Shown: positions 22,398 through 30,651 of the stretch, in pieces | Numbering within the stretch: the first letter of the stretch is position 1 | How the letters are laid out: each line of letters begins with the position of its first letter | DNA from: DATKOF01 sp035524795 | GTDB taxonomy: Bacteria > Pseudomonadota > Gammaproteobacteria > Burkholderiales > SG8-41 | NCBI GenBank assembly: GCA_035524795.1 | Contig: DATKOF010000018.1 | Location: 1 to 64,000 of the forward strand | Direction: 5' to 3' | Length of the DNA: 64,000 bases | Translations under genes and position numbers: made by a program | The notes under the pieces: generated by a model | Database searches by the model: none | What the model was told of the DNA's origin: nothing | What the model saw: only the letters and a program-made list of their open reading frames with translations

Positions 22398-23771
22398 TCA
22401 GTCCCCGGCGACGGTCATGTTCGCGATCAGGATCGAACCGCACTGTTTGGAGCCGCGCCGCACGACGTCACTGCCGACCGCCGCGATGTCGTGGAACATC
22501 TGCTTCAGGTTGCCGGCAATCGTGATTTCCTGCACCGGATAGGCGACGGCGCCGTTCTCGATCCAGAATCCGGCCGCGCCGCGCGAATAATCGCCGGTCA
22601 CCGGATTGACGCCGTGGCCGAGCAGTTCGGTGACGAGCAGGCCGCGCCCCATTTTTTTCAGCAGCGCCGGCAGGTTTTCACCGGTGTCCGCCAGCATCAG
22701 GTTGTGATTGCCGCCGGCGTTGCCGGTCGAGCGCATGCCGAGCTTGCGCGCCGCATAGCTGCCGAGGAAATAGCCGCGCACGACGCCGTCTTCGACTACG
22801 TTGCGACGGCGCGTTGCGACGCCTTCGTCGTCGAACGTGCCGCTGGCCAGCCCCTTCGGAATCAGCGGGTCCTCGACGATCTGCACCCGCGGCGCAAACG
22901 CCTGCTGGCCGAGGCTGTCGAGCAGGAACGACGATTTGCGGTAGAGCGCGCCGCCGCTGACCGCCGACACGAAATGACCGAGCAGCGACGCAGCGACCGG
23001 CGCCTCGAACAGCACCGGCGTCTGCACGGTCGCGATCTTGCGCGCGCCAAGCCGGCGCAGCGCGCGTTCGCCGGCGGCGCGTCCGATCTGCGCGGCGGCT
23101 TCGAGGTCGTCCGGATCGCGCGCGGCCGAGTACCAGTCGTCGCGCTGCATCTGCTCGTCCTCGCCCGCGATCACCGCGCAGCTGATCCAGTGGCGCGAGC
23201 CCGGGTAGCCGGCCATGAAACCGAGCGAATTCGCATAGATGAAATGCGACTGCTGGGTCGAGACCGTCGCGCCCTCGGAATTGGTGATCCGGCGGTCCAC
23301 CGCGAACGCCGCGTCTTCGCAACTCCGCGCAAGCTCGATCGCGCGTTCGACCGGCAGCGTCCACGGATGGAACAGATCGAGATCGCGGCGAATATCGTCG
23401 TCGCGCGCCAGCAGATCCGCGTCGGCGAGCCCCGCGTATGGATCCTCGGCGGTAAATTTTGCGATCGACAACGCGGCGTCGGTGGCCGCGCGCAGCGCCT
23501 GCGGAGAAAAGTCCGAGGTGCTGGCGTGGCCGCGGCGCTGTCCGAGATAGACGGTGACGCCGATGCTTTTGTCGCGGTTGTACTCGATCGTTTCCACGCT
23601 GCCGCGCCGCACCGTCACGGTCTGGCCAAAGCCCTCGGACACCTCGGTTTCACACGCGCTGGCGCCGTGCTCGCGTGCGTGTTCGATGACATCGGCGGCA
23701 AGCCGGTGCAATTGCGCGTCGCCGTGCGCAAAAACACCGGCGGCGACCGGATTTCGAAGTTCGGTAGTCAT
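22398..23771 (-). CDS. pmbA: Metalloprotease PmbA/TldE
   Basis: TldE (PmbA) works with TldD as a heteromeric protease that degrades unfolded peptides and matures some peptide antibiotics. The protein is about 457 residues from the ATG at 23771; a GTG ten codons earlier is possible. Conserved parts: 'ETEVSEGFGQTVTVRRGSVETIEYNRDKSIGVTVYLGQRRGHASTSD' near the N-terminus and 'GTFDDEGVATRRRNVVEDGVVRGYFLGSYAARKLGMRSTGNAGG' with 'TELLGHGVNPVTGDYSRGAAGFWIENG' in the C-terminal half. Unlike TldD it lacks the HExxxH zinc motif, as expected. Divergent from darP, the classical arrangement. Confidence 0.96.
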   Translation of the reverse strand: MTTELRNPVAAGVFAHGDAQLHRLAADVIEHAREHGASACETEVSEGFGQTVTVRRGSVETIEYNRDKSIGVTVYLGQRRGHASTSDFSPQALRAATDAALSIAKFTAEDPYAGLADADLLARDDDIRRDLDLFHPWTLPVERAIELARSCEDAAFAVDRRITNSEGATVSTQQSHFIYANSLGFMAGYPGSRHWISCAVIAGEDEQMQRDDWYSAARDPDDLEAAAQIGRAAGERALRRLGARKIATVQTPVLFEAPVAASLLGHFVSAVSGGALYRKSSFLLDSLGQQAFAPRVQIVEDPLIPKGLASGTFDDEGVATRRRNVVEDGVVRGYFLGSYAARKLGMRSTGNAGGNHNLMLADTGENLPALLKKMGRGLLVTELLGHGVNPVTGDYSRGAAGFWIENGAVAYPVQEITIAGNLKQMFHDIAAVGSDVVRRGSKQCGSILIANMTVAGD

Positions 23772-23866
23772 TTCAGTGATTGAAGTCCGCAGCCGTTGCA
23801 CGGGTTCGCTCCCGCCATCCCGGCCCGCGCCGGAATAACGACTGCAAAAGCCGTTATCATAACAGC
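23772..23866. promoter_or_regulatory. Divergent pmbA-darP intergenic region
   Basis: A 95-base spacer. It contains a CCGG-CCCGCG-CCGG palindrome (about 23819-23832) of the kind found in dispersed 'CCGGCGCGGGCCGG' repeats. Next to it is an ATAACG / CGTTAT inverted pair (23835-23840 and 23852-23857) close to the darP start. A TATCAT (23855-23860) could serve as a -10 for an almost leaderless darP message; this is speculative. Confidence 0.3.
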
Positions 23867-24358
23867 ATGGAAATCACGCAACCCAGCAAAAGCCAGCGCA
23901 AGCGCGACATGGCGGCGCTGCAAAAAATCGGCGCCCGGCTGGTCGAGCTCAATGCCGGCCAGCTGGCGGAAATCGGCCTGCCCGAGACGCTGCACGAAGC
24001 CGTGGTCGAGGCGCAGCGCATCCGCGATTTCGAAGGCCGCCGCCGCCAGCTGCAGTACATCGGCAAACTGATGCGCGCGGTAGATCCGGCGCCGATCGTG
24101 GCCTGCCTCGAGCGCTGGCGCGGCAACGCCCGCGCCCACACTGCGCTGCAGCAGCTCGCCGAAAGCTGGCGCGAGCGGCTGCTTGGTGAGGAAGACGCCT
24201 TTGCATCGTTCGCCGCCGGATATCCGGGCGCCGACCTGCAGCCGCTGCGCTCGCTGATCGCCGGCGTCAGGCGCGACCAGGCCGCGGGCCGCGCGCCGAA
24301 ACAGTACCGTGAACTGTTCCGCGCAATCCGTGAAATCGTGGGGGGAAAGGACGATTGA
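23867..24358 (+). CDS. darP: Ribosome-associated protein DarP (YjgA, DUF615)
   Basis: DarP (YjgA) helps the late maturation of the 50S subunit, around the peptidyl-transferase centre. The 163-residue protein from ATG 23867 has the family pattern: 'SKSQRKRDMAALQKIGARLVELNAGQLAEIGLPETLHEAVVEAQRI', 'REGRRRQLQYIGKLMR-like' (FEGRRRQLQYIGKLMRAVD), and 'WRERLLGEEDAFASFAAGYPGADLQPLRSLIAGVRRDQAAGRAPKQYRELFRAIRE'. An upstream extension in the same frame crosses repeat-like DNA and is not supported. Divergent from pmbA. Confidence 0.93.
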   Translation: MEITQPSKSQRKRDMAALQKIGARLVELNAGQLAEIGLPETLHEAVVEAQRIRDFEGRRRQLQYIGKLMRAVDPAPIVACLERWRGNARAHTALQQLAESWRERLLGEEDAFASFAAGYPGADLQPLRSLIAGVRRDQAAGRAPKQYRELFRAIREIVGGKDD

Positions 24359-24360
24359 AC

Positions 24361-24480
24361 CGCGGAGACGCGGAGGCGCCGAGAAAACATGAAATGCAGG
24401 ATTCAGGAATCAGGATTTAGGGAAACCCGAAAAATGGGCTATTTATTTTTTGTCGTTCTCTGCGCCTCTGCGTCTCTGCG
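24361..24480. repeat. Inverted repeat between darP and the carboxylesterase gene
   Basis: 25-base arms at 24361-24385 and 24456-24480 match at 22 of 25 positions after reverse complementing (CGCGGAGACGCGG... against CGCAGAGACGCAG...). Inside the loop lies a CAGGATTCAGGAATCAGGAT stretch (about 24398-24417), the same direct-repeat unit as near nusB and glyA, and a T-rich run. The right arm ends exactly at the GTG start codon of the next gene. Confidence 0.75.
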
Positions 24481-25182
24481 GTGAAAGACTCTAAATCCAA
24501 TCTCCTCGATACCGTCGAAATCGAGACTGCGCCATATCCTGAAGCCAGCGTGATCTGGCTGCATGGGCTCGGCGCCGACGGCAACGATTTCGCGCCGATC
24601 GTGCCGGAACTCGGCTTCAGCAAATCGCCGGCGGTGCGCTTCGTGTTCCCGCACGCACCCGAGCGGCCGGTTACCATCAACCACGGCTACGTGATGCGCG
24701 CCTGGTACGACATCACGTTCGACGATCTGGCGGGAAAATCGCGTGGCGACGAGGCGGGGATTCGCGCATCGCAGACGCAGATCGAGGCGCTGATTGCGCG
24801 TGAACAGGCGCGCGGCATTGCCGCAGACAGAATCGTGATGGCCGGGTTTTCGCAGGGCGGCGCGATCGCGCTGCACAGCGGCCCGCGCCACCCGCAGCGG
24901 CTGGCCGGCATTCTCGCGCTGTCCGCCTACCTGCCGCTCAAGGACAGAGTTGCAGCAGAAGCCGCGCCCGCCAATTACACCATTCCGATCTTGATGGCGC
25001 ACGGCAGCTTCGACGATGTGGTGCCGCTGCCGCTGGCGATCGCATCGCGCGACGCGCTTGCCGCACTCGGCCACCGCGTCGACTGGCGCGAATACCCGAT
25101 GGCGCACACGGTGTGCGGACAGGAAATTGCCGAGATCGGCAAATGGCTGCGCAATATTTTCGGCGCACAAGCGGGACGCTGA
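24481..25182 (+). CDS. Carboxylesterase, phospholipase/carboxylesterase family
   Basis: A 233-residue alpha/beta hydrolase of the EstB/acyl-protein-thioesterase-like family that cleaves short carboxyl esters. Catalytic triad seen: Ser124 in GFSQGG, Asp178 in 'HGSFDDVVPL', His209 in 'EYPMAHTV'. Other signatures: 'VIWLHGLGADGNDFAPIVPEL', 'RFVFPHAPERPVTINHGYVMRAWYDI'. The predicted start is a GTG at 24481 that is the end of a repeat arm and has no Shine-Dalgarno sequence upstream; no alternative in-frame ATG is found before the conserved region. Confidence 0.9.
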   Translation: MKDSKSNLLDTVEIETAPYPEASVIWLHGLGADGNDFAPIVPELGFSKSPAVRFVFPHAPERPVTINHGYVMRAWYDITFDDLAGKSRGDEAGIRASQTQIEALIAREQARGIAADRIVMAGFSQGGAIALHSGPRHPQRLAGILALSAYLPLKDRVAAEAAPANYTIPILMAHGSFDDVVPLPLAIASRDALAALGHRVDWREYPMAHTVCGQEIAEIGKWLRNIFGAQAGR

Positions 25183-25191
25183 CCGCGGCCG

Positions 25192-26715
25192 CTATTGCCG
25201 TTCCATCAAACGGAATCTGGCCCAGTCGAAATCGTCGCCGCCCTCGATCAGCTTCGACGGCATCAGCAGATAGGATTTGCCGCCGACGCTCATGTCGAGG
25301 CTCTGCCCGGTGGTGAAACTGCCGACACGCAGCAGCAGCTCGATTTCACCGTTCTTGTCCGGCGCCACCGACAGCAGGATCGCCTGGTCGCCCTCACGCG
25401 TCGCGTTGAGCGACGACACATTGCCGGCCGGCGCCAGCCGCACCGCGGTTGCCGATTTCGACAGCAGTTGAATGCCGACGCAGCGCTGCTCGAACTTGTC
25501 GCGCGTCAGGCGGCGGATCACGCCGGCGCCCCACGCTTTCGCGGTTTCGGTCTTGACGCCGACCACGGCGCCGACGCATATCCAGTCGCCCCTGACCTGC
25601 GGGATGATCGCGCCGTAACCGCCGTCGCTGACGTTTTCGACGATCCAGCTCTCGCCGTCCGGCTCGTCGAAAACGAGCGACACGGCGTCAGCGTGCGCCC
25701 CGAGGGCGGCCACGATTTCGGGGTAGCCGTGGACCACGGTCAGACGCGTCGCGATCTTGCGGCGCTCGGAATCGCGCGCCGGCGCGTGGTCCGACCAGTA
25801 CATTGCCAGATGCTGCAGCACCGCCAGCACCAGCGCGGTTTCGAAATTGCCGCCCAGATAGACGTCGCTCGGCACGCCGTCCTTCTGCTTGATGTCCTGC
25901 ATCAGCTTGTAGAGCGCGGGCAGCGCGCGGCCGGCACCGAAGAAGCGCGTGGTCGGACCGGCGGTCACGCCCTTGCGCACCCGCGCCGGCGGCTCGCGCA
26001 TCGCGAGATCAAGAAAGTAATTGCAGCCTTCGCCCGGCTGCGGCTGAAGCGTGAACAGGCCGCCGAAATGCGCAACCACGCGTTCGGCGATTTCCTGCCG
26101 CAGCGGCACCAGGCCGTCGGTCGAGGACACGCCAAGCATCACCGCCTTCAGAAATTCCGTCTGCACCGAGGAGGCGCCGTGCGCCCCCGGGTAGATCGCG
26201 ATTTGATCGGTCGTGAAATAACGGGTATCGGCGAACTGATAGAGCCGCCCGATGTCCGCCCAGATGCGGTCCTCGATCGGGCCGTAGCGCAGCAATTCCC
26301 ATTTGAGTTGCAGGGTCAGCGCGCGCAGCGCGCGCGCGACGATCACCGGCAGGTCCTTCTTGATCGCGCCGGCACCCGCCTGATATTGCTCGATGCAGCG
26401 CAGATAAGCGTCGCCGAGCGCCTTCCAGAATTCGAACACCGCCTTCCACAGACGGGTTTCGAGAAACTTCTGCTTGCGCTCGGTCGCCACGTAATCCTGG
26501 CTCAGCTTGCGCTGGTGGTTCTTCGCCGCCTGATCGAGCAGGTCGATCAGCGCGAGGCGATGATCGGCTTTGAATTCCTCGCGGGTGACCGAATCGAGCC
26601 AATAGGTGATTTCTTCGATCGCCTTGTAGGCATCCGCCGGCAACTCGGCAATATAGGTTTTTGCCTGCCGGATGTCCGCCATCGGATGGTCGGGTTTGCT
26701 TGCAAACAATGCCAT
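25192..26715 (-). CDS. Conserved-looking 507-residue protein, function unknown
   Basis: I do not recognise this protein. It has no signal peptide and no membrane helix, so it is probably cytoplasmic. Residues 1-170 are helical and charged (for example 'MADIRQAKTYIAELPADAYKAIEEITYWLDSVTREEFKADHR'). The middle contains 'FGGLFTLQPQPGEGCNYFLDLAMREPPARV'. The last 200 residues look beta-rich: 'WIVENVSDGGYGAIIPQVRGDWICVGAVVGVKTE' and 'GVIRRLTRDKFEQRCVGIQLLSKSATAVRLAP'. This C-terminal half, with 'NVSDGGYGA' and 'RRLTRD...CVGIQLLS', resembles a PilZ-like beta-barrel (NxSxxG-like motif), but the RxxxR arm is not evident. It is convergent with the esterase gene and separated from ampD by 107 bases. 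Confidence 0.75.
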   Translation of the reverse strand: MALFASKPDHPMADIRQAKTYIAELPADAYKAIEEITYWLDSVTREEFKADHRLALIDLLDQAAKNHQRKLSQDYVATERKQKFLETRLWKAVFEFWKALGDAYLRCIEQYQAGAGAIKKDLPVIVARALRALTLQLKWELLRYGPIEDRIWADIGRLYQFADTRYFTTDQIAIYPGAHGASSVQTEFLKAVMLGVSSTDGLVPLRQEIAERVVAHFGGLFTLQPQPGEGCNYFLDLAMREPPARVRKGVTAGPTTRFFGAGRALPALYKLMQDIKQKDGVPSDVYLGGNFETALVLAVLQHLAMYWSDHAPARDSERRKIATRLTVVHGYPEIVAALGAHADAVSLVFDEPDGESWIVENVSDGGYGAIIPQVRGDWICVGAVVGVKTETAKAWGAGVIRRLTRDKFEQRCVGIQLLSKSATAVRLAPAGNVSSLNATREGDQAILLSVAPDKNGEIELLLRVGSFTTGQSLDMSVGGKSYLLMPSKLIEGGDDFDWARFRLMERQ

Positions 26716-26822
26716 CGCCGTCTGTCGCTTATATGTATTGTCGGTGCCGAAACAGTGCGCTTTCCTCCCTGTCGGCGGCGGCTATCATAGCAAAGCACGG
26801 CGGCAGTCGCGCAGGCATCAAT

Positions 26823-27350
26823 TCACGCTGGCAGCTGTTCCCAATCGAAAAAAGGGCCGGGATCGGTCTTACGCCCGGGCGCGATGTCGGAGTGGCCGAC
26901 GATGTCCGCGATCGGATATTTCTCCCTGAGCGCGCGCACCAGTGCCGCAAGCCTTTCGTACTGAATATCTTCGAACGGCAGATCGTCCGTCCCCTCAAGC
27001 TCGATGCCGACCGAGAAATCGTTGCAGCGGCTGCAGCCGCGCCAGTTCGACTCGCCGGCGTGCCACGCGCGCATGACGCATGGCACGAACTGGATGACTT
27101 CGCCGCCGCGCCGGATCAGGAAATGCGCGGAGACTCTGTTGCCCGCGATGCCGCGGTAGTACGGATGCGCGTTGGGATCGAGCCGGTTGGTGAACAACTC
27201 GACGATGCCCGGCCCGCCAAATTCACCGGGCGGCAGGCTGATGTTGTGGATCACGATCAGTTCGACCGCGCTATCCGCCGGCCGCGCGTCGCGGTTCGGC
27301 GAGGCGATCTGCCGCGCGCTGTCGAGGATGCCGTCGTCGGTGATGCGCAC
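26823..27350 (-). CDS. ampD: 1,6-anhydro-N-acetylmuramyl-L-alanine amidase AmpD
   Basis: AmpD is the cytoplasmic zinc amidase that removes the peptide from anhydro-muropeptides during cell-wall recycling, and so controls AmpR-dependent beta-lactamase genes where present. The 175-residue protein carries the zinc ligands His35 ('VIHNISLPPG'), His153 and Asp163 ('GHSDIAPGRKTDPG'). It also has 'VSAHFLIRRGGEVIQFVP', 'AWHAGESNWRGCSRCNDFSVGIELEGTD' and 'YERLAALVRALREKYPI'. It lies 14 bases downstream of pilR and is probably in the same transcript. Confidence 0.96.
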   Translation of the reverse strand: MRITDDGILDSARQIASPNRDARPADSAVELIVIHNISLPPGEFGGPGIVELFTNRLDPNAHPYYRGIAGNRVSAHFLIRRGGEVIQFVPCVMRAWHAGESNWRGCSRCNDFSVGIELEGTDDLPFEDIQYERLAALVRALREKYPIADIVGHSDIAPGRKTDPGPFFDWEQLPA

Positions 27351-27364
27351 GGCGTTATGCCCGC

Positions 27365-28717
27365 TCAGCTCTTGGCGTCGAGCTCGTCGTTGATGCCGAG
27401 CCGCTCCATCCGGTAGCGCAGCGCGCGGAACGTGATGCCGAGCAGCTTGGCCGCCGCGGTACGGTTGTAGCGTGTCTGTTCGAGGGCCCTGAGAATGCGC
27501 TCCTTCTCGACGCGGTCGAGATGCTCCTGCAGCGGCAGTTCGACGGCATGCGCTGTAGGCGCCGGCTCGGCGGCCGGCGGCGCGAGGTGCAGATCGTCCG
27601 CTTCGATCCGCGCTCCGCTGCTCAGCGCGAGCGCGCGTTCGAGGACATTTTCGAGTTCGCGCACGTTGCCGGGGAACGGATAATCCTGCAACGCAGCAAG
27701 CGCCTGTGGCGACAACGTAGCCACCTGCGCCGAGCCATTGCCGCTGCGGCGCAGGATTTCGCGCGCCAGCAGCGGAATGTCGTCGCGCATCTCGCGCAGC
27801 GCCGGCATCCGCAGCTCGATCACATTGAGCCGGTAGTACAGATCCTGGCGGAATTTACCGTCGCGCACGGCGTCGGCCAGATTGCGGTGCGTCGCGCTGA
27901 TGATGCGCACGTCGACGTTTTCCTCGCCGGTGGCGCCGACCTTGCGCACTTTCTTTTCCTGGATCGCGCGCAGCAGTTTGACCTGCATCGGCAGCGGCAG
28001 GTCGGCAACCTCGTCAAGGAACAGCGTGCCGCCGTTCGCCGCCTGGAAAAAACCGTCCTTGTCGCGCTCGGCGCCGGTGAACGCGCCCTTTTTGTAGCCG
28101 AAGAACTCGCTCTCCATCAGGTTCTCAGGGATCGCACCGCAGTTGACCGGCACGAACGGCCCGTCGCGGCGCGCGCCTTTCAGGTGGATCGAGCGCGCAG
28201 CGACTTCCTTGCCGCTGCCCGACTCGCCGCTGATGTGGACCGGCGCCTGGCTGCGCGCCAGTTTGTCGATCATCTGCCGCGTCTGCTGCATCAGCGGCGA
28301 ATCGCCGAGCAGCGCCGGCGCCGCGACTGCGGCGTCGCCGTTGCCGCGCGACGGCAGCTTGAGCGCCGAAGTGACGAGCGCGCGCAACTGACTCAGCGAC
28401 ACCGGCTTGGACAGATAATCGAAGGCACCGGCCTTCAGCGCGGCGACCGCGTTTTCGGTGCTGCCGTGCGCGGTGATCACGGCGACCGGCGTCGCCGGAT
28501 GATGGCGCATCACGTGATCGAGCAACCGGAGGCCGTCGCCGTCGGGCAGCCGCATATCGGTCAGGCACAGGTCGTAAACGTGCTTCTGCATCGACTGCAC
28601 CGCCTCGAACTCGTTGGCCGCGCAATCGACGTCGAGCCCCATCTTGCCGAGCGTCAGGCTCAACAGCTCGCGGATGTCGGCCTCGTCGTCGACGACCAGC
28701 ACGCGGTTTTTCTCCAT
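27365..28717 (-). CDS. pilR: Sigma-54-dependent response regulator PilR
   Basis: NtrC-family regulator of 450 residues from the ATG at 28717 (ATGA overlap with pilS). REC domain about 1-120 with phosphoacceptor Asp54 ('LTDMRLPDGDG'); AAA+ domain about 135-365 with Walker A GESGSGK (164-170), the sigma-54 contact GAFTGA (211-216) and 'GGTLFLDEVADLP'. A C-terminal Fis-type helix-turn-helix follows, ending in 'RYNRTAAAKLLGITFRALRYRMERLGI'. By homology and pairing with pilS it should activate the pilin gene pilA and other type IV pilus genes from sigma-54 promoters. Confidence 0.95.
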   Translation of the reverse strand: MEKNRVLVVDDEADIRELLSLTLGKMGLDVDCAANEFEAVQSMQKHVYDLCLTDMRLPDGDGLRLLDHVMRHHPATPVAVITAHGSTENAVAALKAGAFDYLSKPVSLSQLRALVTSALKLPSRGNGDAAVAAPALLGDSPLMQQTRQMIDKLARSQAPVHISGESGSGKEVAARSIHLKGARRDGPFVPVNCGAIPENLMESEFFGYKKGAFTGAERDKDGFFQAANGGTLFLDEVADLPLPMQVKLLRAIQEKKVRKVGATGEENVDVRIISATHRNLADAVRDGKFRQDLYYRLNVIELRMPALREMRDDIPLLAREILRRSGNGSAQVATLSPQALAALQDYPFPGNVRELENVLERALALSSGARIEADDLHLAPPAAEPAPTAHAVELPLQEHLDRVEKERILRALEQTRYNRTAAAKLLGITFRALRYRMERLGINDELDAKS

Positions 28718-30354
28718 CACCGACTTTCCCCTCCCCGGCACAGCACGGTGAATTGCGCGCCGCCCGGCGTTTCCACGTACTCCAGTTTCGCGTCGTTCGC
28801 TTCGCACACCTCGCGCGCAATGTAGAGGCCGAGCCCGGTGCCGTTGTTGTCGGTGGTGAAGAACGGTTCGAACAACTGGCCGCGCGCCGCCGGCGGCACG
28901 CCGGGGCCATCATCCACCACATCCAATTCTACAACGCCCCTGTCAGCAGGCCGCACCACGATGCGGATGCTGTCCGGCTGGCGCCGGCAATAGCGCAGCG
29001 CGTTGCGGCACAGATTCCACATCACCTGGTTCAGATGGCTGCGGTCAAACACGATCTCCGGGTCGGCCTCCGCCTCGAGCCTGAAGATACGCGGCTCGAT
29101 CTTCTCGTTCTGCGCGAACTGTTCGATGAAAGTCCGCAGGAACCCGGCCAGCCGGAAACGCTCGCGGTGGGCGCGCGCATCACGGTTGAGTTTGAGCACG
29201 TCATTGACGATGCGGTTGAGTCGGTCGACGTTGTCGTGGACGATGGTCAGCAACCGCGTCGCGGTCGGGCCCGCCGCCGGTTCCTCTTGCAGCAGTTCGG
29301 CGGCATGGCTGATCGCCGACAGCGGGTTGCGGATTTCATGTGCGATGTTGGCGGTAAGCCGGCCGAGCGAGGCGAGTTTCATCTGGCGCGCCTGCGCCTG
29401 CACGCTGGTCAGATCCTCGAGGAAAATCACCGCGCCGACGTTGCGGCTGCGACCGACCGGCACGAAGCGCGCGGCGACCTTGTCGTTGAGCGCGGCGGTG
29501 GCCGCTGGATCGAAGCCATCGACCGGGTTCGCGCGCCATTGTCCGAAGCGCCGCGCCAGTTCCGGCGCATAGTCGCCGAGATTCGGCTGGCGGCGCCCGC
29601 GGTGCAGCGCACCGAGCATCCGTTCGGCGCGCGCGTTGTGCTGGCGGATCACACCGAGCTCATCGACCACCAGCACGCCATCCTCCATGTCGCGGATCAC
29701 CAGCTGATTGACCTCCGCCATGTTGGCAAGATCGATCTCGCGCTGCGCGGCGAGCCGCTCGGTGGCGACCAGATATTTGGCGAGCGTGCGCGCCAGGCCG
29801 GCGGTCGCGAAGTAGGCGATGCAGAACAGGCCGGTCTGCACGTACTGGGCGGTCTGGCCGTCGCGGTACAGCACCTCCAGCGTATGCTCGACCAGCACCG
29901 CGAGACTCGCAATCGCCGCGTAGAAGAACGACAGCCGTCCGCGTCCGACCAGACCGGTGGCGGCCAGTCCCGACAGCAGCAGCAGGCCGAGTCCGCTCGA
30001 TATGCCGCCGCTCGCGTACATCATCACCACGATGAACAGGATGTCGGCGCCGATCTGCAACCCGAGCTGAAGATAAAAATAGCGGCGCGAAGCCAGCGCC
30101 GGCAGCCAGGCAATGCTGGACGCGAGATAGGCGAGGCTGCTGTATTCGAACAGCCCCGGATTCATCGAGCCGAACGGCAATACGCCCTTGAAAAAAGCGC
30201 CGCCGACCGCCAGCAGCAGCGCGACCACGATGCGCGCGTAACTGAATATCCTGAGCGAGCGCCAGTACAGATCCGGCTGCTCGACCGGCGGCGCCAGCAG
30301 ATCGATAACCGAGGACCGCGATTCCGGGGACAGCGCAGAGAACGTGGATGACAT
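28717..30354 (-). CDS. pilS: Sensor histidine kinase PilS
   Basis: A 545-residue membrane kinase. About six hydrophobic helices occupy residues 40-195, followed by a PAS-like segment (about 210-330, 'VIRDMEDGVLVVDELGVIRQHNARAERML'). The HisKA domain has the phospho-acceptor His in 'LTANIAHEIRNPLSAISHAAELL', and the HATPase domain has 'NLCRNALRYC', 'DDGPGVP', 'LFEPFFTT' and 'GTGLGLYIARE'. It pairs with PilR, and in Pseudomonas PilS monitors PilA level in the membrane. The 3' end overlaps pilR. The small PP0621-type gene lies 11 bases upstream. Confidence 0.93.
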   Translation of the reverse strand: MSSTFSALSPESRSSVIDLLAPPVEQPDLYWRSLRIFSYARIVVALLLAVGGAFFKGVLPFGSMNPGLFEYSSLAYLASSIAWLPALASRRYFYLQLGLQIGADILFIVVMMYASGGISSGLGLLLLSGLAATGLVGRGRLSFFYAAIASLAVLVEHTLEVLYRDGQTAQYVQTGLFCIAYFATAGLARTLAKYLVATERLAAQREIDLANMAEVNQLVIRDMEDGVLVVDELGVIRQHNARAERMLGALHRGRRQPNLGDYAPELARRFGQWRANPVDGFDPAATAALNDKVAARFVPVGRSRNVGAVIFLEDLTSVQAQARQMKLASLGRLTANIAHEIRNPLSAISHAAELLQEEPAAGPTATRLLTIVHDNVDRLNRIVNDVLKLNRDARAHRERFRLAGFLRTFIEQFAQNEKIEPRIFRLEAEADPEIVFDRSHLNQVMWNLCRNALRYCRRQPDSIRIVVRPADRGVVELDVVDDGPGVPPAARGQLFEPFFTTDNNGTGLGLYIAREVCEANDAKLEYVETPGGAQFTVLCRGGESR

Positions 30355-30365
30355 CGGCGAAAAGC

Positions 30366-30578
30366 TCAGCGATGCAGCCGCAGATGTTCCTCGCTGCAGA
30401 AGAATTCGCTACCGCGGGCGTAGCTCTCGCTGCGCGGCAGATGCACGCCGCACTGCGCGCAGCGCACCATGTCCTCCGCCGCCGGCGCCCGGCGCGGGCC
30501 GGCGGATGGCCTGCCGGATCCCCGGATGATCCACCACAGCACGGCAATCACCAGCGCAAGCAGCAGCAGTTTTCCCAA
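30366..30578 (-). CDS. PP0621 family protein
   Basis: A 70-residue protein with an N-terminal hydrophobic helix (MGKLLLLALVIAVLWWII), a Pro/Arg-rich linker and a C-terminal zinc-ribbon-like piece: 'MVRCAQCGVHLPRSESY...FFCSEEHLRLH', with Cys-x2-Cys and a third Cys plus a His. This is the pattern of PP0621-type proteins, small membrane-linked proteins commonly encoded just before pilS. It is 11 bases upstream of pilS, so probably co-transcribed. Function is unknown. Confidence 0.85.
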   Translation of the reverse strand: MGKLLLLALVIAVLWWIIRGSGRPSAGPRRAPAAEDMVRCAQCGVHLPRSESYARGSEFFCSEEHLRLHR

Positions 30579-30620
30579 GCGGATGCCCGTTAAATGGAAT
30601 GTGCGCTAGTGTGCCGCAAT

Positions 30621-30644
30621 CCGCATCCGCCGTCGAGGATGCGG
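30621..30644. terminator. Hairpin downstream of cheB
   Basis: CCGCATCC (30621-30628) and GGATGCGG (30637-30644) form a perfect 8-base stem with an 8-base loop, between the cheB stop and the PP0621 gene. It may mark the end of the chemotaxis operon, but no U-tract follows on the minus strand. Confidence 0.4.
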
Positions 30645-30651
30645 CCTTGCG

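Noticed and set aside
28718..28807. Upstream extension of pilR by 30 codons
   Set aside because: It would overlap pilS and add an Arg/Gly-rich segment without homology; the ATGA-coupled start at 28717 begins the receiver domain correctly.
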